64,000 nt of DNA, taken from the NCBI GenBank assembly GCA_031213475.1, contig JARUPZ010000013.1:8207338-8271337 (forward strand). Direction: 5' to 3'. The stretch is from Nereocystis luetkeana. Taxonomy: Eukaryota; Sar; Phaeophyceae; Laminariales; Laminariaceae. The position numbers and the translations under genes are program-made. This document shows positions 23,922 to 36,500 of the stretch, piece after piece; the first letter of the stretch is position 1, and each line of letters opens with the position of its first letter. The notes beneath the pieces are model-generated. The model had not been told where the DNA came from, made no database searches, and worked only from the letters and a program-made list of their open reading frames with translations.

Positions 23922-24272
23922 GTTACTACTGTCTGCATGCGTTTGTCATTAATCGACTAATCAGGTCTGCCTTGGGCGTCGTCTACGACTTTTGTTTTGA
24001 TTGAGAAAGTTTTTTTTATTATTATTTTGGGGTACTTTCGATGTAGATTTTCCTATTTGGTAACAAAATTGTCCATTGTTCATGGAGTTTTTACTACTTA
24101 CTGTCAACATGCATTTGTCTCTAATCGACTAATCAGGTATGCCTTGGGCGTCGTCTAGAATTTTGGTTTGATTCAGAAAGGTTTCGTTTTTTTTTTGTCT
24201 AATTTGGGGTACTTTCGGGGTAATATTTCCCATTTATTTGGTAACAAAATTGTCCATTGTTCATGGAGTTTT
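23922..24272. repeat. Two-copy tandem duplication, about 175-bp unit
   Basis: The unit beginning TTACTAC..CTGTC..CATGC, containing AATCGACTAATCAGGT.TGCC and TTGGGCGTCGTCTA and ending AACAAAATTGTCCATTGTTC, is present twice back to back. The copies differ in T-run length and about a dozen bases. It lies just upstream of the first LRR gene exon. Confidence 0.8.
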
Positions 24273-24531
24273 TCATGGCCGGTTTTGATTGCGTCTCGAC
24301 CACGCGGTTCTAAGGGACTTCGTTTCACGTGCCGATTATAAAAAATGACGGAGAAAAAACTGTATCCGCTTCGGAAAAACTGCTCTGCTTGGACCATATG
24401 AAATGTAATAATCTCCGAACGAGAACACCACAAGGGATTTGCTAACATCCTAAATATCGAGCATGACCGATTCGCCGAACTGTTTTTCCCGGCCCATCTG
24501 CATGGGTGCCTGTCTGCCTGGTGTATTCCAG

Positions 24532-24589
24532 GTCAAAACTCGTGCCTTGTTGGTCTGGATTCGCGATGCGTTGAAGGCACTTCAGTTGT
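24532..24589 (+). CDS. LRR gene 1 exon: N-terminal Cys motif
   Basis: 58 nt between TTCCAG and GTGAGTG. Enters in phase 1 and leaves in phase 2. Encodes QNSCLVGLDSRCVEGTSVV. The two Cys, the Gly between them and SRC are shared with the matching exons at 43871 and 58859, which supports both the frame and the splice sites. Confidence 0.75.
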
Positions 24590-27500
24590 GTGAGTGACAA
24601 TTGCATATAAGCTACAATAGTCAGGGAGCCTTTCCGTAGAACCCAGACGTGGAAGTGGAGCATCCTCAACTCAATTAGTGAGCAACTTGCAATACCTGCG
24701 TGACAGCTCCCCTGCAGACCGTTACGCGTGCGTCGCACATTTCTAGTACACTGGTGGCACATCATTGAGGGGTCATTGCCCGGAATCTACCGTAGAGACG
24801 ACACATGTTTTCAGTGGTTAGAATATCCCTTCGAAGACACCTCGAAACTTTGAGCGGATGTAGAGCTACACCACAACGACTCACTCGAACGAAGCCTCCC
24901 GGCCGCCATTTAGAATGGTAAATCTACGTTGTGAGTTCCATCGAATACGACACGCATCGTACAATATCAGAACCTCCCATGCTCCCCTTCGCCGGTCTTC
25001 GTATGCTCCGACTACAGGGATCTCTCTGGCTGCGGTATCGCAGACGCTGACAGCACTGATCTCAAGCTATGCCTCAACACCATTGGACGCAGCGGCATTG
25101 TCACCCTGTGAGCTATTCTTTGCGACGCAGGATCAGCAAGAGTACCTATTGTCGGCGGTCCGACGCCACGCTCGTTCGTCTTGTGCGCTAACTAACACAA
25201 TCCAACCAGCAAGGCTACGGTGCAATTTTGGTGAACTCAATCCGCCTATCGTGTACAATGTGATGGTTTGAAAGGGGCGGGTTTTTGTTGCGGCGGGTAC
25301 AGTAGTTCCATCCATGTTTTGTGTCGCACAGGTGGCGTTTACTGTTTTGTCATTCCCGTCATTGGTCCAAACGTACAATCGGGCCTCGTCGTCTATCTCG
25401 GGCCCCTTGAGACCTCAAGAGTGGACTTTAACCCCTTTAGAACTATTAAAAATAGACAAATCTGAAAAATGGGAACGAAACAAAAAATGAGAACGGACGT
25501 TTTTTTTAGAAAGCAAACCAATTGTGTACAACTCCAAGAAAAAAGTTGACAGTCCTGTGGGGCTGTACAGCAGCCTTCGAATGAGCTGTCGCTCAGGCTG
25601 GAAGTCCTCGGCATCGCCGCGGTAGCCAGCATGTAGAGAAATGACAATAGAGCCAGCGTATATCGCTTTTTGCGCCCACCCGAAGGCACGAGATGGAGCA
25701 TGACCGTTCTGACGAGCTCCTCTCACAGGGCTGGCCAAGGGGTTTCGCAGGATCATTTTGGTTATCTGATACACCACATGGTTCTGGAGATACGGCTTGG
25801 TTCTCATTTTAGGCTTCGTTCCCATTTTTCCGATTTGTCTGTCTAACTGCAGTCCCGATTTGAGGATAATTCAGTCAAATTCTAAGTAGTTTGTCCCCAA
25901 ACGGGGACTACGCTACTAAGTGGGTTAAAGCGTTTTCGGTCTCCTGCAAGTATATGACTCACAACCAGTTGTTCACGAAAGCTTATGGGGGGGGGGGCTT
26001 GTAAAGGGGTGGTGACATTCGGTTGAACTGTATCGGTAGATGTCTTCCACGGTTCGCCGTTGTACGCAGTACCTATTGGCCAGTTTCACGCTGCCATGAA
26101 GGTAGTGCAAACGTACACGGCAGTGCAACACAGCGTATTTCTCCCGGCCCCCTCCCCCACCCCCGATGAATTTAATCGCGATTGTCTATTGTGACATATT
26201 CGTCGCTCCGTTGGCGCTTTTTGGTTGTTGGAACAGCCGGCTGCAGGCGAACGGCATTGGAACCATCGAAACTGATACCTTCGATGATATGACGTCTCTT
26301 CAAACCTTGTGAGTGCGCGAGTGAGGGTTGAACTTTTGTCGGACCGAGGCAGACGAAAGACGTGTAGCATGGCCACCTACACCCAAAAAGTGACAACGAT
26401 ACGCACACCTCCGTCACTCCACTGCAGTCAAATAGTTGTGCCACTACCTCTACTACGGCTGCTGGAGCCTCTACCCCGCTGTTATCTCTCAGCCTTCTGC
26501 AGAGTCCGAATGTAGTCACTTCTCCAAATGAGAGTACACCCGTCAACAGTTTTGATTTTTACGGAATCGGCGCAGCGACACGAACGTCGATTAGCCAGGG
26601 TACACCAGCAGGAGACGGCGAGCCCCAGCCCTCCTTGGATAAAACTCTGCTTCTAATCGTCTTGCAGCCAAGTTTCATGTCCATACACTGACTGGTAGTT
26701 ATGTTCCATCGACGGGCGAATTATCTTCTGATCTATTCTAACTAAGGGCCGGCCCTAACGGGGGGAAAATAAACGGGAGAATAAATCAAATACCATTCGA
26801 AGAGCGGGACTAAAGAGCACGTGGGGTTTTGGTCAAAAAAACAAAAATAGAAGTAGAAATCCCGATACCTACATTTTCATTTTTCGTTTTTTTAACTCCC
26901 ACAAGACTTTAAAAAAAAACAAAATTGGTGCCTAATAAACGAAATATGGGATACCCAGGGTCGAAGAGGAACATAGGAGGAGCTCGAAGCGTTGGGATGA
27001 AGTCCCGACAAAGTGTCTACGACCGGTTGGCAAACGAGGGCCGATGTAGTGCATGTGGCTGCCACGCGCCTTGTCTGCTGATGGCGGTAGGGAGTCATCC
27101 TGCGGTACCCTTGCAAGAAACCTGGCGATCAGGAAGTGGCTGTGGCGGTATATTGTTCGACATGATTCCCACTTAACATTCAAACGTCTGCCATCGAACA
27201 GCGATGGCCCACATAAACGTTCTAGAGCACTCGGGAGAGAGCGGGTTGGACCACGAGAACCGCCTGCTGTGGAGGGTGCCTCACGTGTGCGAGTTGTGTC
27301 TATCCACGGTCGCTGTCGAGCTCTATCGCCGAGAATCACGTGCTGTGGCGGTTGAGTCATTCTGAAAAACTGCACCACGTAAAAAATCGACTCGGCTCAT
27401 CTTTTAGTTTCGTTTTTTTTTCTCGTTAGGACAACCTGCTGTTTTTGCGAAAAACGAAAGTCTCTTCGTTTCATTTTTTTTTTCGTTTTTTTGCCATCGT

Positions 27501-30500
27501 TAAGACCGGCCCCAAGCACAGTTCCCAGCGTGATTCCTTAGAGGCGGGGGACACCAGGTGCGCACCGCATCGATTCGCCTAGAGACTCCCCGAGAGCTCC
27601 CCCATGAAGGCTCTTGGTTGGCTACGTGGAGAGTTGCAAACTAGCGGTTCGAAGACCCTCCCCGAAAAAGATTCGTCAGCGAAGAACAATTGAAATGTAT
27701 GCGTGAAAATGCGCCCTACGAACGGTTCAATAATTCTATTCATCGGATCATTTTGACAATAATTGGCGAGTAGAACAGCATCCCATGCGTACGCACCCGA
27801 GGGTCGGTGGAGGAATGAAACACGTAAAAAAACATGTTTTCCCCGTCCGTGGTATACGTACGCATATCTATAAACCACCGACAATTCCTATCTCGAGTGT
27901 GCGTCTGCCGCAGGACCTCACTAACGAAGCAGAGTTACGTTTTTTCTGTTATCTCGGGCCACACCCGCACACCCCCCACCTCTAGACTTTCAAAGTGTTT
28001 GCATTCCAGTAATGCTTAGGCACCGCTTACGATTCGATATGGATCGCACAAATTCGATATTTGCCGAAGGAAAGTTCGATATGTCCATCTATCGTCACTG
28101 CGTTGCATACGTGGGGTTGTGGCTATACAGCCACGCATGATTGTGGCTATACAGCAATGCATTGACAACAGTGGAAGCGGACTCGTCGACGATTTGGGGT
28201 CGTTGGCGAACTTGTGAGCGGAGCGTGTGAAATTAAACTATACCTGGTATGTAAAACGTACTGCCTATATGCTGTAACTATTGGCATGTCAGCGTTCCAG
28301 GTGTTGAGTTTTTGAACCATTATGTCGTGGTTGTATGCCTTGCAAGAGTTGTGTTTCAGATTAGGGCCAATTCCTCGATCTCACGCTGTCTTGGTGCAAT
28401 AGGTGAGTGACCAGCGTAGCACGAGATGGTACCCCATACATATGATTTAATACTGTTTTCATACGTTTCATTATGATGTACGTCAAATCCCTCGGCGTGT
28501 CTGGGTCGTATGATCAGGTGGCTGCATGACAACGCCATCGGAACCATCGGTCCTGGTGCCTTCCAGGATTTGGGCTCTGTTACGACCTTGTGAGTGATAT
28601 TTTAATGAGCTGCGTTCACCACGTACCTGTGAGGACAAAGTTCATTCCAACTCTGACCGTTCCGTGCGGAAGCAACCCCCCCCTGGTATGAATATATCTC
28701 CTGCTGCATCTTTTCCCCACACGCGATCCCAGATTTAAATTTCCGACCGTATTTCGACTGCATAGTTTTGACACCAAACCTCCAGTACTCTGCAAAGGCT
28801 TGCCGGATTTGTGGTGGCACTCACGTTCGTCTACGATGGAAGAAATGGTTGGAATAACAAACAATGTTGCTCCTTGCGAGTCGAGAGCCTCTCGGAAAGA
28901 ATATTTCAAGGTTAGGTTCTGAAGGGTACCTACAGAACCATACCCGGGGGCCTTATCAGAGAAATACCCTACGGAGAACTTCTGTGAGTTATGTAAGATA
29001 TTCATACCCGTGCCCGGAACTTCTGTAGGTTCTGTACGACCTTTTAACCGGTACCCGGAACCTCTGTAAGTTCTGTACGCCCCGTTTCAAAATACCCGGG
29101 GTACCGGTACAACGTTTTAGTACCTTCCCCGAGCTTCTGTGAGTTCTGTATGCCCGGGTCACAATACCCTGAACTTCTGTGAGTTCTGTAAGGGTTTTAT
29201 AGCCGTACCCGGAACCTCTGTATATTCTGTAAGACATCCATACCGGTACCCGGAACTTCTGTAAGTTCTGTAAGACCTTCATCACAATACCCGGGGTAAG
29301 GGTATACCCTCGGCACAATACCTGGGGTGCCAGTACAGATAAGCATGGCGTTGCGGAGCAAAGATGTCGGGAAACAGGACTTCCAACTAACTGTTGACAG
29401 GCAGCAGCTTTGCCATGACATGCCGTGACGGACGCCAAACTGCTCGGTTTTAGTGTGGAACACTTCGGCCCTACACCTTTGACAGCGCATGTTTGGCCTT
29501 GCTTAATATGTCTCCCGACATTTTGTTGAGGAGTGAAGGGTTGTGCATTCTGACGTCATGTCTGAACAGTGACACACCAAAAAAGAAATGACAAAATGTT
29601 ACAGCAGGGTACAGCTCTCAGACGCTAAGAAGGACACACGCTTGTTAGATCTCTGAGGCCGACTGACCTGCTGGTTGGGAGTTCGAGAAGTGCCTTCGAG
29701 CAGTAATGATCGGGTCACGCAGAGAGTGGATCGATGCAAAGCAGTAGTTGCAAGCAGCCAGAGTGAGCAATGGAACAGGAACCACAGACACGATGACGGG
29801 CACCACGGGCAAGGCAGGGCCCAAGGGGCTGAGGATCGATAGGACAGGTATCACAGATCACTTGGCTTTGACTTTCTTTCTTCACTTGGTGGTGTTTTGT
29901 AAAACACCGGGTTGTTCCGTGACCTCGTTACTGGTTCTATACACAGAACTGAAGGCGTTCCCACACCGGGGACCTTCCCTGCCCCTATAAGATCCGCCCA
30001 GAGGGTGGTATCCAAATCTTGCCCTCTGCCTGTCGAATAGACCCGACGCGTGACTGATCAGGACAGTTGTCTCGCGCCGTATTATCCTCCCCACAGCGCT
30101 GGTCACAACGGTCGCAACACTATGAACCTCCTGCCCTGGCGCCACTCGCTGAAACAGAAATTACAGCTCGTGTATACGTCGTATGTATATATATATATGA
30201 ATACGGTACATACTTGGTTTGATGCGTATAGAAATAATACAATAATATCACCACGAGCGCAACTTATGACACTCACGTACGTACGTAAGCAGAGGTTTCG
30301 TGTTTTCACCCGTACACTATTATATTACCAGGTACAGGGTATGATTTATTAAATAGTAGTGGGATGTACCGTACCAGTACTCGTTTCACGCATGGCCGTA
30401 GTCGAGGGGGGGTGGTTCAAAAACGTTTTCGATTTGTTTTCGTCGATGCAAAAAACTCTGAAGCAACGCACGCTGATTGATACACAGGCGGTTTAGCGCG

Positions 30501-33500
30501 ATTTCAGTCCTTGCGGTAACCTCCTCGTTCAAAACCGGAGTCGTATAGACACGTACTGGGTGGGGATGGTGATGTTCCTCAAGGCCAACTTCGAGCACAT
30601 CGCCGATTACGGGGCCATCCTCATGATCGCTGGGGAAGGTGTTTCGGTCATATCTCCCGGCCCGGTTAACCGGGAAGGACGCCGACTAGGTGGCGGCTGA
30701 AGCCGCCTTTGATGTGCTGAACATTCCTGCGGCATCAACTACTACTCAAGACATGGGCATGGACGAGGGCTATCGAAGTCTCGGTGGGGGGGGGGCTGCT
30801 GTTCTGGCTGCTTGCTGCTGCTGCTGCTGCTGCCGCCGAACTCCTATGTAGATTGGTATCGGCCTGTTATTGTTCGAAAACCCGGATGGTGGGACTCAAC
30901 ACCGTTGTTTGTAGTACTAGAGTTTAATACATTAGTAGTGGTGATTGGCATGACTTCATTTTCGGTAGTTATTTCGTCAGTTTTCGAAGGAGTTTCGGGT
31001 TTTCCATTTAAATGCTTGAAGTACTTGCAGTAGCATCATTAATAGTGTTATTCCAAGCTTTTGTTTTAGCGGAACGGCATACAAGTACGTTGATTTAGGA
31101 GGTAAATCTACGACCGCGGACGTCGTTCCCATGAAGTAGGAACGGTCCTTACCGTGGAAATGGGGAAAGACAGCTGTATTTAACAGAAATGAGCTACGCA
31201 ATGGGCTGTGCATGGTATATACGCTTTACTACCGACATTATATACAGTGTTTCGTGTTCGCAGTACCCCAATCGCAGTCTTTTGAAATGTGTTTATGTAT
31301 TTGTTTGTCAAGTAAATTCGTAGTTTTTTCGCCCCCTTGAGGTGGTATTGCCAGAGTATTACCCAGAACCTTTATAAGTTCTGTACGCCCGGGCCACAAT
31401 CGGAACCTCTGTGAGTTATGTACGCCCGGGCCACTATCGGAACTTTTGGGAGTTCTGTACGCCCGGGCCACAGTCGGAGCTGCTGTGGGTTCTGTACGCC
31501 CGTTCACATAATAAATACCCGTAACTTCTGTGAGTTCTGCACGCCCGTGTTACAATAACCGGAACTTCTGTGAGTTCTGTGCGACCTTCATACCCGTGCC
31601 CGGAACTTCTGTAAGTTCTGTGCGACCGAGCCACAATACCCGGGGTACCAGTACACCATTTTGATACCTGACCGGAACTTCTGTGAGTTCTGTACGCCCG
31701 GGCCACAGTACTCGGAACTTCTGTGAGGTCAGTATAGATGTTATACCCTAACCCGGAACTTCTGTAAGTTCTGTAAGACACTCATACCCTTACCCTAAAT
31801 CCACAAACCGTACAGAAATTAACCTTCACATATTTTAGGTTGCATCTTAGTAGAGCTGAACCTTGGGGGGATACGTTGTTAAAAGCGTTTCACCTGCAGG
31901 CGTGCTCGTGCTTAGACGGCGGTGACACGGGTTTCTACGACGGTGATACCGCATACTTCGTTGCATGTATTTCTTGTAATTGTTTCATTCGATGAACACA
32001 ATAGAGCATATATATATTTTGGCTTGTTGATTGATAACCTTTCTTCCATAAAGCGAGTGGGAACGTTTGTTCGATACATGGGTGGAGTACCAGAAATGCT
32101 GTTTTTGAGTTTGTTCGATGATCTCCCGCCAGCCCCGTCCGGAGTTATGATTACAGATTGCGTCCACCAGATACCGTCCTGCCGACTTCCTGCTGAAATT
32201 TTACAATAAAAAATGCCCCATGCGAGGGCACAGCACCATCGCACGACACAATCTGTTGAAACCAAAGATCTTGAAACGGAAACCAAACAGGGTAAACAAC
32301 CAAGGCAATCTGGCGCCAATAGCGCCGACGCACCATCTGTTTCATCTGATGTGTATGACCCCACTCCACGACAGAAGGGAACCACTGCTGTCTGCCTCTC
32401 GATCGACCGCGGTAATCGCCCTGCCGCTCCTCCTGCTGCTAGTTTACAGCTGTCTATTAGCATCGATTGTGCGGAATAGGCTGCAGAGTGAAAATTCGTA
32501 GGAAAACGAAAGTTGCTTTCGATTGGAGTCGTGCAACTGTACTGCAGCAAGTACTCGTGCGTACCAAGCATGTAGGGGAGGAGAAAACCGCACGAGTAGC
32601 TATGGCGGCGGCACAGGTCGCACATCAGAGACAGTTCGTGATGGTTTGGGCGTAAGATCACGACACACGCGTAGCGCTGCCCTCCCGGCCGGCTGTGAAA
32701 ATCGCACAGCCGCCGATGCCACTCCGTCGAAGAGCACAACCAACAAGAGCGAAGGGCCATTGTTCTGGCGACGGATGGTCTTACTAGTATTGATGTAAGA
32801 GCCTTCCCACTGTAGGGGTGCTCCAGAAGTTCCTGAACCCCTCACATTAGGAGCTCAATATCTCACCCGATACAAACCTTGGAAGAAATCCATTCGTGCC
32901 ACTTGACCAGCACGTGTATGCGCTAGTCCTAAAACGAATATGCGTGTAAAAGTTTAATCCTAACTGGCAGTTCCTCACTCAACGAACTCAATTGGTCAGC
33001 AACCTTTATCCCAAAACGTACAACCCTTACCGTGGGGTGTCTCGTAATCCGAATATATCACCAGGATATCTGTATCCTTACTGCCGGATCGCAGGTTCTG
33101 ATGAACAAAAGAATCAGCAGCCTCCCCGCGGACGTGTCGCCGCGTGTGTACTGTATGAGGCGGTGGTATTGGTGATAGGGCTGCGTTGTAGCTCGGGGGT
33201 GTCGCAGTGCCTTCTCTGCACTCTGTCTGCATTTCCCACAACGTACGCATAGGCACTGTGGGGAAATTGTGGTCATTGCACTGCTTGCAATGCAACTAGA
33301 GCTATCGTTCAATTCCTGCGAGATCAGTTGGATGCAGGGTCTCACGGTCTGCCATTGGTTCGATTGGACAATTGAAATATGTCCCAACTTTGTACCCATC
33401 TGCCCGCCGGGTTTCTGGTTCGTTAACTCTTCCTTGGGATTGCGTGTGTGCGATTTGCCAGGTTCCTACACCAAAATGCGTTGACCACGTTACAAGCAGG

Positions 33501-36500
33501 CATCTTCGACGGTTTGGGCTCCGTCAGGACCTTGTGGGTGGTGTATTTGGCATTGCGTTTCTCGTCATTCGTAAGTACACTCGTCTCACCTCGTGACCGT
33601 AGGACAAATCAAGCATTCCCCGTATGAATTTTGTTCGTGTTTGAGTGACGCATATCGTAGCAGGAGGTGCTAAAATCTTGTCGAATATCAAGGGGGTGGT
33701 ATCCTCACACGGTGCAATCTGACACGCGTTCCTCCGTTTGCCGTCTTGACCGATGGGAACAGGTTGCTTTTCGATAGCGGCGTCGCAACCATCGAGGCTG
33801 GCGCTTTCCGAGGTTTATCTTCCTTGATTGATTTGTGAGTGAGAACGTAACAGTGGTTGTCTTGTTGGCCCGGGGCTACAGCTGCGAAAGCCACACCCCC
33901 CCCCACGTTGAATCAGCTGCTGCTACGACAATCAAACGCTCATCGTCGCCCCACCGGGTCCTCACGACACCGATATGAATGCAGGTTTAGCATCCTACTA
34001 CCTTGTATTCGTTTACCGAACGTTAGGGAGAACCTTCCTCAAACTGATGTGGTTGCCTCCGGTGGGAAAGGGTGCTGATGTATGAAACAATTTCTTCTCG
34101 GACCAATAAGTGTTCCCCGCGGTGGAGATACTCGTATTCAAAAGATCCAATAACACGTAGGTGAGGACAGAGATATCCAGTATAAAATGACGCAGCTTCT
34201 ACATGACTACCCTGCTCCTACCGATGTGTGCTTCTACGGCACTGCTGCTTCTATGACGCCTGTACTATTCTCCCCCACAGTAGCAATGCACCCCCCGGCA
34301 GACGCCATCGATACGCACGCTGTCAGTACTACAGACGAGCAAGACATGATGAGTATCTGTCGCTTTCACGGCCTCGGCTTACATCACTCTGTAAACATAT
34401 ACGGTAAAAAGCGGAGGCGTCGGCTTGTTAACCTTACACTCGTAGCGAAACGAGTTCAAATGCACACAACCACCTGTTTCACTTCATGCTTGATTCCATC
34501 AGGAGTACTTTTTGATAATCTTCGCGTCTAATATATATATCGACATTTTTCATCTACGATGAATTTCTTCCGTTTTCCAGGCGGCTTGACAACAACGAGA
34601 TTGCCACGATAGACGACGGGGTCGTCGAAAACGTGGGGGTTCTTCAGGACTTGTAAGTGCATTGTGTGGGGTTTATCCTTCTTACAGCAGTATCGACTGG
34701 CTGTAGCTAAACGTTTAAGGGACTTGGGTATCAGATGTACTCATATGACACGGTTGTTTGAAAGGATGTGGGCGACACCTTGAACATTTCTCGGCCACAT
34801 AGCACCAAGCTCCCAACAGCATCTCAGAAAACGATAGATTTACTGAGGTCTGGCAGACAGGATACAGAATATCACCGCGACGAGGGGACGCACATTCGCT
34901 TACATATTTTTGCTACATACATGAAAGGACGGTACACGATCATCCGCCGCTCAAATATGGCACCAACTCGAACCTCGCGACGTATAGGAGGAATCGTGCC
35001 GGCGGGCCCCCGCTAGCACGTATGGTAGTCAGCTTCATGTATCCACTTCCATGACGGGTACCAGCTTGCGCTGGCGACGCCTTCATCGCTTAGAGATCCG
35101 CTGCGTCTTCACGTCGTCCCCGGCCGTCCAACATGACGTACCTTCCCTGAGTAGTGGGCATCAAATGCATCTGAGTTTCAAACACCCCCCTCTCTCCACC
35201 ACTGCAACGAGCTTTATACCGTAGGCCGCTGACGTCAAACGTTGTGTGCTATTGAGACTTACTTGCGCAATTACCCCGTTTAAAAAACAACTGTCTTCTG
35301 AAGGATTTAACTTCTTTTCCCGCATGCGGTCCTGCTGCAGGTGGTTAAACGGCAACGCGTTGACCACGATAGGAGCTGGCTCCTTGTACAGTTTGAGCTC
35401 CCTTGTTGACTTGTGAGTGTGGTACGCGTACGCAGTCTTCATTTTTTTTTGTAGAAACGAGGGACCAGAGTTAATTAGGACCAAATAATATTGTTTAGTT
35501 AAAATGGTGAACTATATAGGTGTTTATGTATACCATAGGTCCTATTAACTATGGTCCCCCGAAATAGTCATGTTCAGGGAGTGTGGAGACGTCGAGCGTG
35601 TAGGTGATGTCGCGCCTGGTGGCATTATGTCTCTTCAGAATGTTCTCTTGCCTGAGGAACGTTTCGACCAAGTACGATTTTGACGCTGTCCGGGGGAGGG
35701 GCGGGTGGCGCAGGAGACTTGTATGTAGCCGTCGATACTACCCTCTTCTCCACGTGACTTCAATCCTGATGCGTTGCAATCGGATGTACGTTGCTCCGTT
35801 CACGTATTTTTGGTGGTGGAAAAAGGCGCCTGCAAGACAACAACATCGGAACTATCGAGCCTGGCGCGTTCATGGATTTGGTATCTCTCCGACTCCTGTA
35901 AGTGAGAGAGTTGGCATGAAGTTCCTCTCGTCCCGGTTTAGGTGACACGGCACCCACGCGGTGACGATTTGATTTTTCTGCGCTAACGACCACATAGTAA
36001 TGGTGATGAAAATAGTTGACAAGAGTCGCCGCGAGTCGTTGCGCTCACCTTACTCCTTCGACGTCTTCTGGGTCGCACTGTAATGTAGAGAGATTTCGCT
36101 CTGACCCCATACGAATACAAAATAATAGGGAAACAGTGTTGCATATCATTGGTAACTCCGGGCGTTGAATTGGTCGCCCTGAAGCCACGGCCCTTCTGTA
36201 TCAAATGACGGTAGTGTCAGGGGACACACCGAATGTCATTCTAGTGATCGTTGACGAAACTCATCATTTTCCGGACCGTGTGGCATCACGTCCGAGCAGC
36301 GCGAATGGGCACAGTGAAGCAACCCGCAGGTCCTTTTCAAGATGCTTCGCAGGGATCATCAAAACAATGCGCCGAACTAATTCACTCGTCTAACTTCGGC
36401 TCGAACACTGTTTTTTTTTTCTGTTTCAGCGTAGATGTTGTCTAGATCCGGGGTAAAGCGTCGTACACACCCTTGTTTGCTGCTTGCCCTCTTGTAGACG

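Noticed and set aside
31434-31781. Minus-strand ORF rich in YRTHRSSG
   Set aside because: It is the translation of the minisatellite array and not a gene. The same holds for frames at 8342-8812 and 28989-29438.
31912-32760. 282-codon ORF as a real gene
   Set aside because: Longest frame in the window, but no domain, plausible frames on the other strand, and intronic position. Kept only as a low-confidence feature.
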